Assembly (NCBI RefSeq): GCF_036199905.1
Contig: NZ_CP108109.1
Location: 6,013,501 to 6,077,500, forward strand
Source of the DNA: Streptomyces sp. NBC_00223
GTDB taxonomy: Bacteria > Actinomycetota > Actinomycetes > Streptomycetales > Streptomycetaceae
Length of the DNA: 64,000 nt
Direction of reading: 5' to 3'
The position numbers and the translations under genes are program-made. The notes under the pieces were generated by a model. That model made no database searches. It was not told the origin of the DNA and worked only from the letters and a program-made list of their open reading frames with translations. This document shows positions 21,205 through 29,921 of this stretch, in pieces. Within the stretch, counting starts at the first letter, position 1, and each line of letters starts with the position of its first letter.

Positions 21205-22623
21205 TCAGGCGGCGCGGCGGCCGCGGCCGGGGGTGCCGTCTTCGCCGCGGGCGCGGCGGCCCACCGCGCCGCCGCGGCCGGTGGTCACACCGGGCCCCGT
21301 ACGACGCCCGCGCGCAGCGCCTTCGCGCTGACCTCCGCCGCCGGCGCCGGCACCCGCGCCGGACCCGCGGCGCCGCCGCGACGACGTACCGCCCGTCGGC
21401 CTGGCGGCCGGCGCGGGAACCTCCGCGGCCGGCAGCACGATCGGCGTCCCCGACGGCTTCTGCGCCCCCGTGATCCTGATCAGCTCGGGATCACCCGGAC
21501 GGACACGGGCCGTGTGGGGCCGGATCCCGGCCTGCGCCATCAGCTTCGCGTTCTCCCGCCGCTGCTCGGGCAGCACCAGCGTGACGACCGTCCCCGACTC
21601 GCCGGCCCGCGCGGTGCGCCCGCCGCGGTGCAGATAGTCCTTCGCCTCGCCGGGCGGGTCCACGTTGACCACCAGGTCGAGGCCCTCGATGTGGATGCCG
21701 CGCGCGGCGACGTTCGTGGCGATCAGCGCGTCCGCCGTCCCGGTGCGGAACTGGTCGAGCGCCCGTACCCGCTGCGGCTGGGACTTGCCGCCGTGCAGCG
21801 CCACCGCCCGTACGCCCTGGCCGAGCAGGTGCTTGGTGAGCCGGTCGGCGCCGCGCTTGGTGTCGACGAACATGATGACGCCGCCCTTGCGGGCGGCGAT
21901 CTCCGCGGTGACCGCGCGCTTGGTGGCCTCGTCGACGTGCAGCACGTGGTGTTCCATCGTGGTGACGGTCGCGGACGAGGGGTCCACCGAGTGGGTGACC
22001 GGGTTGTCGAGGAACCGTTTGACCAGCTTGTCGACATTGCGGTCGAGCGTCGCGGAGAACAGCATCCGCTGCCCGCCCGGCCGTACCTGCTCAAGCAGCC
22101 GGGTGACCTGCGGAAGGAAGCCCATGTCGGCCATCTGGTCGGCCTCGTCCAGCACGGTCACGGCCACCTGGTCGAGCGCGCACGCCCGCCGTTCGATGAG
22201 GTCGAAGAGCCGCCCGGGGGTGGCGACCAGCACCTCGGCACCCGCCTTGAGCGCGCTCATCTGCTTGGTGATCGACGCGCCGCCGACGACCGAGGTGATC
22301 CGCAGCCGCATCGCCTTCGCGTACGGGTCCAGCGCCTCGGTGACCTGGTTCGCCAGCTCCCGGGTCGGCACCAGCACCAGTGCCTGCGGCCGGCGGGCCT
22401 CCGCGCGCCGCCCGGCCGCCGCGGTCCTGGTCAGCAGCGGCAGCCCGAAGGCCAGGGTCTTGCCCGAGCCGGTACGGCCGCGGCCGAGGACATCACGTCC
22501 GGCCAGCGAGTCGGGGAGGGTGGCGGCCTGGATCGGGAACGGCTCGGTCACCCCGTTGGCGTCGAGGGCGGCGACCAGCTGTGCGGGCAGCGGCAGCTGG
22601 GAGAAGAGCGTGACGGCGGACAA
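21205..22623 (-). CDS. DEAD-box ATP-dependent RNA helicase
   Basis: An RNA helicase of 472 residues with an RhlE/CshA-like core. It has the Q motif (EPFPIQAATLP), motif I GRTGSGKT, Ia PTRELANQ, II VLDEADQMADMGF, III FSATL, IV IMFVDTKR, V TNVAARGIHI and VI HRGGRTARAG. The C-terminal ~70 residues are a Gly/Arg-rich tail (SSRRRRGSGAGAGAGGGG onward) typical of RNA-binding extensions. I chose the TTG at 22623 because AAGGAA lies six bases upstream; an upstream in-frame start would have to read through two hairpins. It sits downstream of cspA on the same strand, suggesting joint cold-shock expression. Confidence 0.92.
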   Translation of the reverse strand: MSAVTLFSQLPLPAQLVAALDANGVTEPFPIQAATLPDSLAGRDVLGRGRTGSGKTLAFGLPLLTRTAAAGRRAEARRPQALVLVPTRELANQVTEALDPYAKAMRLRITSVVGGASITKQMSALKAGAEVLVATPGRLFDLIERRACALDQVAVTVLDEADQMADMGFLPQVTRLLEQVRPGGQRMLFSATLDRNVDKLVKRFLDNPVTHSVDPSSATVTTMEHHVLHVDEATKRAVTAEIAARKGGVIMFVDTKRGADRLTKHLLGQGVRAVALHGGKSQPQRVRALDQFRTGTADALIATNVAARGIHIEGLDLVVNVDPPGEAKDYLHRGGRTARAGESGTVVTLVLPEQRRENAKLMAQAGIRPHTARVRPGDPELIRITGAQKPSGTPIVLPAAEVPAPAARPTGGTSSRRRRGSGAGAGAGGGGQREGAARGRRTGPGVTTGRGGAVGRRARGEDGTPGRGRRAA

Positions 22624-22643
22624 AGAGGGTTTCCTTACCTCGG

Positions 22644-22695
22644 GCCGCCACTGTGGCGGCTGCATGCGGAAGGCCCGCACCGTGCGGTGCGGGCC
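22644..22695 (-). promoter_or_regulatory. Two hairpins between cspA and the helicase
   Basis: Transcribed leftward, the first stem is an 11-bp perfect inverted repeat (22672-22682 with 22685-22695). The second is a 7-bp stem (22644-22650 with 22654-22660) just ahead of the helicase ribosome site. The first can terminate cspA; partial read-through would explain a two-gene cold-shock unit. Confidence 0.65.
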
Positions 22696-22730
22696 TCGCA
22701 TTACCGGGCGTGAGCACCCGGTGACGCCAA

Positions 22731-22934
22731 TCAGACGGCGCGGATGTTCTCGGCCTGGGGGCCCTTCTGGCCCTGCGTGACGTCGAACTCGACCTTCTGG
22801 CCCTCAAGGAGCTCACGGTAGCCCTGGGACTGGATGTTCGAGTAGTGGGCGAAGACGTCGGAGCCGCCGCCGTCCTGCTCGATGAAGCCGAAGCCCTTTT
22901 CCGAGTTGAACCACTTCACGGTTCCGGTTGCCAT
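22731..22934 (-). CDS. cspA: Cold-shock domain protein
   Basis: A 67-residue single cold-shock domain binding single-stranded RNA/DNA. RNP1 is KGFGFI and RNP2 is VFAHYS. The ATG is preceded by AGGAG. The 278-bp upstream gap is less GC-rich than its surroundings and probably contains a long 5' leader as in other cold-shock genes. The downstream helicase on the same strand supports a role in RNA structure handling. Confidence 0.96.
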   Translation of the reverse strand: MATGTVKWFNSEKGFGFIEQDGGGSDVFAHYSNIQSQGYRELLEGQKVEFDVTQGQKGPQAENIRAV

Positions 22935-23154
22935 ATCAATCTCCTACTGGTGGGGCAGGTTCCAGATCCGCACTGTACGTATCCGGGTCGCTGTAGATGA
23001 TCACCCCACACCGGAAATTCCGGCAAAAAACAAAAGTACGCCCGGAGAATCGCAATCATCCAGGCGCACTGAAAGTTCTGGGTACCACAACTGCAACACG
23101 ACCCACTCTACCAGAGACCCCCGCCTCCGGCGCAAACAGCGCCGGGGGCGGGTA

Positions 23155-23186
23155 CCCGGGCGGGCGACTTCCGCCGCCCGCCCGGG
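23155..23186 (-). terminator. Terminator of the M4 protease gene
   Basis: Perfect 12-bp stem (23155-23166 with 23175-23186), 8-base loop, 26 bp past the protease stop. Confidence 0.75.
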
Positions 23187-23212
23187 CCCGTACCGCTGAT
23201 CGGGTGAGCTGA

Positions 23213-25624
23213 TCAGGTGATGTTCAGCGCGGCGTCGTCGATGAGGAAGGAGGTGCCGAGGGTGACGTCCTCGGTGCCGGTGAACTTGAGGTTCACGGTC
23301 TGTCCGGCGTAGGAGGACAGGTCCAGGGACTTCTGGACGTAGCCGGTGGTGTGGTTGAGGTTGGAGTAGGTGGCCAGCGTGGTGCTGCCCGCCTGGAGGG
23401 TGAGCTTGTCGTAGGCCGTGGAGGTGCTGGTCTCCGACGTGCTGATGTACAGGTAGAAGGTCAGCGTCGCGCTGGAGGCCGAGGCCGGGATGGTCACCGA
23501 CTGGGCGAGCGTGTCGGTGTGGGTGGTCCCGTAGCCGTCGAGCCAGGCCTTGTACGAGCCGCTGTGGGCCGGGGCGCCGGTGCTGTTGTCGATGACGCCG
23601 CTGCTGGTGGTCCAGCCGGTGTTGCCGCTCTCGAAGCCGGGGTTGGCCAGCAGCTGCGCCGGGTTGCCGCCGCCGGCGCTGGTGACCGTCCAGGTGAAGG
23701 AGGCCGAGCCGGTCGCGTTGGTGGAGTCCTTGGCGGTCACCGTGACGCTGGAGCTGCCCGTCGCCGTCGGGGTGCCGGAGATCAGACCGCTGGAGGCGTT
23801 GATCGACAGCCCGGCGGGCAGGCCCGTCGCGCTGTAGGTCAGGGCGCCGCCGTTGCTGGTGCCGGCCTGGATCTGGAGGCTGGCCGCGGTGTTCACCTGC
23901 GTCGACTGGTTGGCCGGCTGGGTGACGGTGACCCCGGAGGTCGAGACCCGGCTGCCGACGCCTATCGCGGCCCAGGTGTTGGCGACCGTGTTGTACGTGG
24001 CGCTGCCCGCGCCCCACAGGTCGGCCGCGGCCTGGAGCGACTGGGTGCGCGCCGACGCGTAGTTGGTGGTGGAGGTGAAGCGCTCGGTGAGCGCCTTGTA
24101 CCAGAGCTTGAGCGCGTTGTCCCGGCCGATGCCCGGCACCGACAGACCGTCGTACGTCGGGCTGTCGTAGCTCACCCCGCCGATGACCTTGGCGCCGCTG
24201 CCCTCGGAGAGCAGGTAGAACAGGTGGTTGGCCGGGCCGGAGGAGTAGTGCACGTCCAGGCCGCCCAGGCTGGAGGACCAGTAGTCCTTCGAGCCGCCGT
24301 CCTTGCTCGGCTTGTCCTGGTAACGCAGCGGCGTGCCGTTGCCGTTGATGTTGATCTTCTCGCCGATGAGGTAGTCGCCCGGGTCGGCGGCGTTGTTGGC
24401 GTAGAACTCCACGCCGGTGCCGAAGATGTCGGAGGTCGCCTCGTTCAGACCGCCGGACTCACCGCTGTAGTTCAGGCCCGCGGTGTTGGAGGTGACGCCG
24501 TGGCTCATCTCGTGGCCGGCCACGTCGAGCGCGGTCAGCGGGTGGGTGTTGCCGCTGCCGTCGCCGTACGTCATGCAGAAGCAGGAGTCGTCCCAGAAGG
24601 CGTTGACGTAGTTGTTGCCGTAGTGCGTACGGGAGTACGCGCCGACACCGTCCCCGCGGATGCCGTTGCGGCCGAAGGTGTTCTTGTAGAAGTCCCAGGT
24701 CTCCTGGGCCCCGTAGGCGGCGTCCACACCGGCGGTCTGCGCGGTGGCGCCGTTGCCGTCGCCCCAGGTGTCGTCGGCGTCCGTGAAGAGGGTGCCCTTG
24801 CCGGACGTGGCGTGGCTGAGGTTGTACGTGTTGTGGCCGCCGCGGGTGCCGTCGGTCAGGTTGTACGTGGAGCCGGACTTGGTGGTGGTGATCGTCACCT
24901 GCCCGCTGTACTCGCTGTTGCCGATGCCGGTCTCGATGCCCTGGTACTCGAAGAGCCGCGCGCCGGTGCCGGCGTCCGTGATGACGTGCAACTGGTTGGG
25001 CGTGCCGTCGTCCTGGAGACCGCCGATCACCGACTCCCAGGCCAGCGTGGGCACACCGTTCGCCGCCCAGATCACCTTGCGGGGCGCGCCCGCCGCGGTC
25101 GGCGAGGCGGCGCCGTCCGCCTTGGCGCGGGTCAGCGCGTAGGACTTGGCGGAGTCGGCGGTCTTGGCGGCGGTCGTACTGGCCACCGCCACCGAGGCGT
25201 TGGTCGCCCGGTCGACGCCCGTCGTCGCGCCGGCCGCGCTCTGATGCACGATCAGATCGCCGCCGAGGACCGGAAGTCCGTCGTAGGTCCGCTCGTAGCG
25301 GGTGTGGGTGGTGCCGTCCTCGTCCTTGACGACATCCTTGACGACCAGCTTCTCCTTCGCGCCGAGGTGCAGCGAGGACGCGGTGGTCGCTTCCTGCGAC
25401 CGCGCGCGCGACACGAGGGTCGCCTGCTGGGCGGGGGAGAGCGCGGCGGGCAGGGCGCCCGAGCGCGGCTGGACATGTGAACTCGCCTGTGCGGCTTGGG
25501 CGGTGGTGCCGCCCTGGCTCGGTGCACTGGCCGATGCCGTGACGGCGGGCAGGGTCACGGCGAGCATCGCGGCTCCGGCGATCAGCGCTCCTGCCGCTAC
25601 TGCTGTGCGGGGGGTTTGTCGCAC
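23213..25624 (-). CDS. Secreted M4 (thermolysin-like) zinc metalloprotease
   Basis: The 803-residue precursor has a Sec signal peptide ending near SASA (residue ~33), an FTP/PepSY propeptide (~80-225), and an M4 catalytic domain with zinc motif HEMSH at 371-375 and third ligand Glu395 in GGLNEATSD. The H-S-S-G-P-A-N-H segment further on includes the family's catalytic His. After ~560 come an Ig-like putative cell-surface domain (LTYSATGLPAGLSINASSG) and a C-terminal jelly-roll/P-type domain of ~150 residues. GTG start with AAGGAG upstream. It degrades extracellular protein for nutrition. Confidence 0.95.
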   Translation of the reverse strand: MRQTPRTAVAAGALIAGAAMLAVTLPAVTASASAPSQGGTTAQAAQASSHVQPRSGALPAALSPAQQATLVSRARSQEATTASSLHLGAKEKLVVKDVVKDEDGTTHTRYERTYDGLPVLGGDLIVHQSAAGATTGVDRATNASVAVASTTAAKTADSAKSYALTRAKADGAASPTAAGAPRKVIWAANGVPTLAWESVIGGLQDDGTPNQLHVITDAGTGARLFEYQGIETGIGNSEYSGQVTITTTKSGSTYNLTDGTRGGHNTYNLSHATSGKGTLFTDADDTWGDGNGATAQTAGVDAAYGAQETWDFYKNTFGRNGIRGDGVGAYSRTHYGNNYVNAFWDDSCFCMTYGDGSGNTHPLTALDVAGHEMSHGVTSNTAGLNYSGESGGLNEATSDIFGTGVEFYANNAADPGDYLIGEKININGNGTPLRYQDKPSKDGGSKDYWSSSLGGLDVHYSSGPANHLFYLLSEGSGAKVIGGVSYDSPTYDGLSVPGIGRDNALKLWYKALTERFTSTTNYASARTQSLQAAADLWGAGSATYNTVANTWAAIGVGSRVSTSGVTVTQPANQSTQVNTAASLQIQAGTSNGGALTYSATGLPAGLSINASSGLISGTPTATGSSSVTVTAKDSTNATGSASFTWTVTSAGGGNPAQLLANPGFESGNTGWTTSSGVIDNSTGAPAHSGSYKAWLDGYGTTHTDTLAQSVTIPASASSATLTFYLYISTSETSTSTAYDKLTLQAGSTTLATYSNLNHTTGYVQKSLDLSSYAGQTVNLKFTGTEDVTLGTSFLIDDAALNIT

Positions 25625-25996
25625 TCGACACTCCTTCTGCGGCGGCCGCGGGTGGCGGCCGGGACAGTCCGGGCAGATGGGGATGGTGGGCTGCCCGGGT
25701 GCAGCTGTGAATCGGTTGTGCTGCTGGTGTTGCTGTGGAACGGGGCACAGAGTGGCACCCTTTACCTGTCCATGTCATTGCCGTGCCCCAAAATTGGCTG
25801 AAACTCGTCCGGTGGGCGGTGCGGGGGGTTCGCATAGCGGGCGTGTGTGAGCACGGTGTTGCGTGCAGAAGAAGTTTTTTCCCGGCGGAATCAGGGCAAA
25901 GCGGGGTACCGGGAGGGCTCTTTTCAGCCTGGGACCCGGCAGAATGTCAACTCCGGGGCGGCGACGGATGGCCGAACCGACCCCCGTGCGCCACCC
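25625..25996. promoter_or_regulatory. Gene-free gap upstream of the protease
   Basis: 372 bp between the ABC exporter stop and the protease start. It must contain the protease promoter. I see no operator I can name, no RNA gene and no convincing small coding frame. Confidence 0.4.
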
Positions 25997-27865
25997 CTAG
26001 ACCAGGCTGTCCCGCCAGGCCTGGTGGAGGCCGGCGAAGTGCCCCTCGTCCGCGATGAGTTCGGCCGGAGTGCCGTCCTCCACGATGCGGCCGTCGCGCA
26101 TCACCAGCACCCGGTCGGCGATCTCCACCGTGGACAGCCGGTGCGCGATGATCACCGCCGTGCGTCCGGTGAGGACCGTGGCCATCGCGTGCTGCACCGC
26201 CCGTTCCCCGGGGACATCGAGGGAGGACGTCGCCTCGTCGAGGATCAGCACCGCCGGGTCCGCGAGCAACGCCCGGGCGAACGCCACCAGTTGGCGCTGA
26301 CCGGCGGAGATACGGCCGCCGCGCTTGCGGACGTCCGTGTCGTACCCGTCCGGCAGCGCGGCGATGAAGTCGTGCGCGCCGATGGCCTTCGCGGCCGCCT
26401 CGACCTCCGCGCGGGTCGCGTCCGGCCGGCCGATCGCGATGTTCTCCGCGACGGTGCCCGAGAACAGGAACGCCTCCTGGGTCACCATCACCACCCCGCG
26501 CCGCAGATCGGTGGGGGACAGGTCACGCAGTTCCACGCCGTCGAGCAGCACCCGGCCGGCGGTCGGGTCGTAGAACCGGGCCAGCAGCTTGGCCAGCGTG
26601 GACTTGCCCGCGCCGGTCGCGCCGACCACCGCGACGGTCTGCCCGGCCGGCACCCGCAGATCGAACACCGGCAGCACCTCGCCGCCCGTGCGGTACGAGA
26701 ACTGCGCCGCGTCGAAGACGACCTCGCGCCCCGGCCTGTCATCGGCCCGGTCCGGCAGCGGCAGCGGCCGCTCGGGCTCCGGTACGGTCGGCGCCTGCGC
26801 CAGCAGCCCGGCGATCTTCTCCAGCGAGGCCGCCGCCGACTGGTAGGAGTTGAGGAACATCCCCAGCCGGTCGATCGGGTCGTAGAGCCTGCGCAGATAG
26901 AGCACGAAGGCGGCGAGCACCCCTAGCGCCATTCCGCCGTCCGCGACCCGGTACGCGCCCCACAGCACGATCCCGGCGATCGTGACGTTGGCGATCAGCC
27001 GCGATCTGACGACATAGCTCGCCATCTCCAGGATCGCGTCGCCGTTCGCCCGCTCATGACGGCTGTTCAGCTCAAGGAACGCCGCGTCGTTCGGCTCCTC
27101 ACGGCGGAAGGCCTTGACCGGGCGGATGCCGTTCATCGTCTCGGCGAATTTGACGATCACCGCCGCGATGGCCGTCGAGCGCTTGCGGTAGGCCACCATC
27201 GAGCGGCGCCGGAAGCGCCGGACCGCCATGTACAGCGGGACGTACGACACGAGCGTGACCAGCCCGAGCTGCCAGTCCAGGATCACCAGCAGGGTGGAGA
27301 TGTAGACCGCCGACAGCACGACCTCGATCAGCTCGTCCAGGCCGTCGTTGAGCAGTTCGCGGATCGACTCCACATCGGAGGTGGCCCGTGAGATCAGCCG
27401 CCCGGAGGTGTAGCGCTCGTGGAAGTCCAGGCTCAGCGACTGGGCGTGCCGGAAGATCCGGCCGCGCAGATCGACCAGGACGTCCTGGCTGATCCGGGCG
27501 GCGGTCCTGACGAAGCCGCGCTGGAGCACCCCGGAGGCGAGCCCGCAGGCCGCGTACCCGCAGGCGACCGCGATCAGCGGGCCGTGCCGGCCGTCCCGTA
27601 CCGCCGGGATCGCCCGGTCGATCGCGTACGCGACCAGCAGCGGACCGGCCTGGACCGCCGCCTGCTGGACGAGCAGCAGGACGGCCGCGACCCACACCCG
27701 GGCCCGGTCGGGGCGCAGCAGCTCGCGCAACAGGGTGAACTGGGCGTTCTTCGGGGCAGGGAGGACGTCCTGGTCGAAGGGGTCGACCGGCGCGGGGGGC
27801 CGGGCGGGTCCGGGGCCGGGGTCGGGGGACGTCTCCTCGGGGGTCTGTTCGGCCACGGAGGTCAT
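25997..27865 (-). CDS. ABC exporter half-transporter, catalytic Walker B subunit
   Basis: A 622-residue type IV ABC half-transporter: six-helix membrane domain (~60-340) followed by an ATPase domain with Walker A GATGAGKST, Q-loop VMVTQEAFLFSGT, Walker B plus glutamate LILDEATSSLD, and H-loop IIAHRLSTV. Its signature motif is altered to ISAGQRQ. The ATG overlaps the stop of the upstream partner (TGATG), so the two should form one heterodimer. Substrate unknown; families like this export drugs, lipids or peptides. Confidence 0.92.
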   Translation of the reverse strand: MTSVAEQTPEETSPDPGPGPARPPAPVDPFDQDVLPAPKNAQFTLLRELLRPDRARVWVAAVLLLVQQAAVQAGPLLVAYAIDRAIPAVRDGRHGPLIAVACGYAACGLASGVLQRGFVRTAARISQDVLVDLRGRIFRHAQSLSLDFHERYTSGRLISRATSDVESIRELLNDGLDELIEVVLSAVYISTLLVILDWQLGLVTLVSYVPLYMAVRRFRRRSMVAYRKRSTAIAAVIVKFAETMNGIRPVKAFRREEPNDAAFLELNSRHERANGDAILEMASYVVRSRLIANVTIAGIVLWGAYRVADGGMALGVLAAFVLYLRRLYDPIDRLGMFLNSYQSAAASLEKIAGLLAQAPTVPEPERPLPLPDRADDRPGREVVFDAAQFSYRTGGEVLPVFDLRVPAGQTVAVVGATGAGKSTLAKLLARFYDPTAGRVLLDGVELRDLSPTDLRRGVVMVTQEAFLFSGTVAENIAIGRPDATRAEVEAAAKAIGAHDFIAALPDGYDTDVRKRGGRISAGQRQLVAFARALLADPAVLILDEATSSLDVPGERAVQHAMATVLTGRTAVIIAHRLSTVEIADRVLVMRDGRIVEDGTPAELIADEGHFAGLHQAWRDSLV

Positions 27866-29820
27866 CAGGCGTCGCTCCTCTCCAGCGCGGCCGGTACGGC
27901 GTCACCGCCGCCGTTCCCGTTCCCGGTGTCTGTGACGGCGTCGGTCAGGGGTCCGTCTGCGCCCTCGTCGGCGCCGGACATCAGATGGCGGTACTCGGCG
28001 TTGGTGCCCAGCAGTTCCGTGTGCGTGCCGACCGCCGTGATCCGGCCGTCCGACAGCAGCGCCACCCGGTCCGCGAGCAGTACGGTCGACGGCCGGTGGG
28101 CCACCACCAGCGCGGTCGTCTCCCGCAGCACGTCCCGCAGCGCGGCCTCGACCAGCGCCTCGGTGTGCACGTCGAGCGCCGACAGCGGGTCGTCCAGGAC
28201 GAGGAACCGCGGGCGGCCGACCACCGCGCGGGCCAGCGCGAGCCGCTGCCGCTGGCCGCCGGACAGGCTCAGGCCCTGCTCGCCGACCTGGGTGTCCATG
28301 CCGCGCGGCAGCCCGTCGACGAAGCCGCACTGCGCGACGGCCAGCGCCCGCCGTACGTCCTCCTCGGTCGCGCCGGCCGGGCCCGCGCCCATCTCGACGT
28401 TCTCCCGTACGGTCGCCGAGAAGAGCGTGGGCTCCTCGAACGCCACCGAGACCAGTTCGCGCAGCTTCGCCAGCGGCAGCCGGGCGGTGTCCACGCCGTC
28501 CAGGGTGATCCGGCCGGCGGTGGCCTCGTGCAGCCTGGGCAGCAGCGCGCTCAGCGAGGTCTTGCCGCTGCCGGTGGCGCCGACCAGCGCCATCGTCTCG
28601 CCGGGCCGGATGTGCAGATCGATGCCCCGGAGCAGATCGGCGCCGTCCCCGGGCGCGTCGGGGAAGTGGAAGCGCACCCCCTCAAGCCGCACACCGCCGG
28701 CCCGCGGACCGTCCGGCTCTTCGCCCGCCGCCTCCGGTTCGGGGCGCCCGGCGGCGGTCCCGGCGGCGGTCCCGGCGACGGTGTCGTCCGCCTCGGGCGC
28801 GTCCATCGCCTCGAAGTAGCGGTCTGCGGCGGTCGCCGCCTCGTTGCTCATCGCCAGCAGGAAGCCGATCGACTCCACCGGCCAGCGCAGCGCCAGCGCC
28901 GTCGACAGGAAGGCCACCAGCGTGCCCGCCGACAGCCGGTCGTCCGACACCTGGATCACCCCGATCACCAGCGCGGCGCCGATCGCGATCTCGGGCAGCG
29001 TCATGATCAGCGCCCAGAGGTTCGACAGCAGCCGGGCCTTGTGCATCTCGGTGTGCCACAGGTCCTTCGTCTGCGACCGGAACGCCTGGGCCTGGCTGCG
29101 GTGCCGCCCGAACGCCTTGACGATCCGGATGCCGAGCACCGACTCCTCGACGAGCGTGGCCAGATCCCCGGCCTGGTCCTGCGCCTTGCGGGCGGCGAGC
29201 GCGTAGCGGACCTCGAAGTACGAGCACAGGATCATCAGCGGTACCACCGGCCCCAGCAGCACCAGACCAAGCAACCACGCCTGCGTGAACAGGATCGCGA
29301 ACCCGATCAGGACCGTGGCGCCGTTCACCACCAGGAACACCAGCGGGAAGGCCAGGAACATCCGCAGGATCTGGAGATCCGTCGTCCCCCGCGACAGCAG
29401 CTGACCCGACGCCCACCGGTCGTGGAACTCCACCGGCATCCGCTGGAGATGGCGGTACAGATCCCCGCGCATCGCCGCCTCGACCCCGGCCAGCGGTCTG
29501 GCCACCAGCCACCGTCTGATCCCGAAGAGCAGCGCTTCGAACAGCCCCAGCAGCAGCACCAGCCCGCCACCGAGCCACACCCCGCCCGGGTCGTGGTCCT
29601 GCACGGGCCCGTCGACCATCCACTTCAGCACCAGCGGGATCAGCAGGGACATGCACGACGCGACGACGGCGACCACCGCGGAGACGCCCAGCCGGACACG
29701 TACGGGTCTGACATACGGCCACAGGCGCAGGAGGGAGCGGATCGCCGAGCGGGAGCGGTCGGAGGGTGCGGATTCGGGTTTCGGGGCAGCCACCACCCCC
29801 CTGACCTTAGATCCAGGCAC
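27865..29820 (-). CDS. ABC exporter half-transporter, degenerate Walker B subunit
   Basis: A 651-residue partner of the downstream ABC protein. It has a six-helix membrane domain (~40-340), an Ala/Glu/Pro-rich insert (~345-380), then an ATPase domain with Walker A GATGSGKTS and a perfect LSLSGGQRQR signature. The Walker B catalytic Glu is Asp (VLDDPLSALD) and the Q-loop Gln is Glu (VAFEEPTLFS). Because the partner has catalytic Glu but a weakened signature, one composite ATP site is degenerate and one intact, as in known heterodimeric exporters. First gene of the pair. Confidence 0.92.
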   Translation of the reverse strand: MPGSKVRGVVAAPKPESAPSDRSRSAIRSLLRLWPYVRPVRVRLGVSAVVAVVASCMSLLIPLVLKWMVDGPVQDHDPGGVWLGGGLVLLLGLFEALLFGIRRWLVARPLAGVEAAMRGDLYRHLQRMPVEFHDRWASGQLLSRGTTDLQILRMFLAFPLVFLVVNGATVLIGFAILFTQAWLLGLVLLGPVVPLMILCSYFEVRYALAARKAQDQAGDLATLVEESVLGIRIVKAFGRHRSQAQAFRSQTKDLWHTEMHKARLLSNLWALIMTLPEIAIGAALVIGVIQVSDDRLSAGTLVAFLSTALALRWPVESIGFLLAMSNEAATAADRYFEAMDAPEADDTVAGTAAGTAAGRPEPEAAGEEPDGPRAGGVRLEGVRFHFPDAPGDGADLLRGIDLHIRPGETMALVGATGSGKTSLSALLPRLHEATAGRITLDGVDTARLPLAKLRELVSVAFEEPTLFSATVRENVEMGAGPAGATEEDVRRALAVAQCGFVDGLPRGMDTQVGEQGLSLSGGQRQRLALARAVVGRPRFLVLDDPLSALDVHTEALVEAALRDVLRETTALVVAHRPSTVLLADRVALLSDGRITAVGTHTELLGTNAEYRHLMSGADEGADGPLTDAVTDTGNGNGGGDAVPAALERSDA

Positions 29821-29921
29821 TGACAGCTCTCATCTGGTTTTCGCTCCTGGCGTGTTGGTGCGGGTGATACGGCTGGGTCTCTTCGGGTGCGGTGGGGTGG
29901 CGACGCGGGGGCGCGGGCGCT

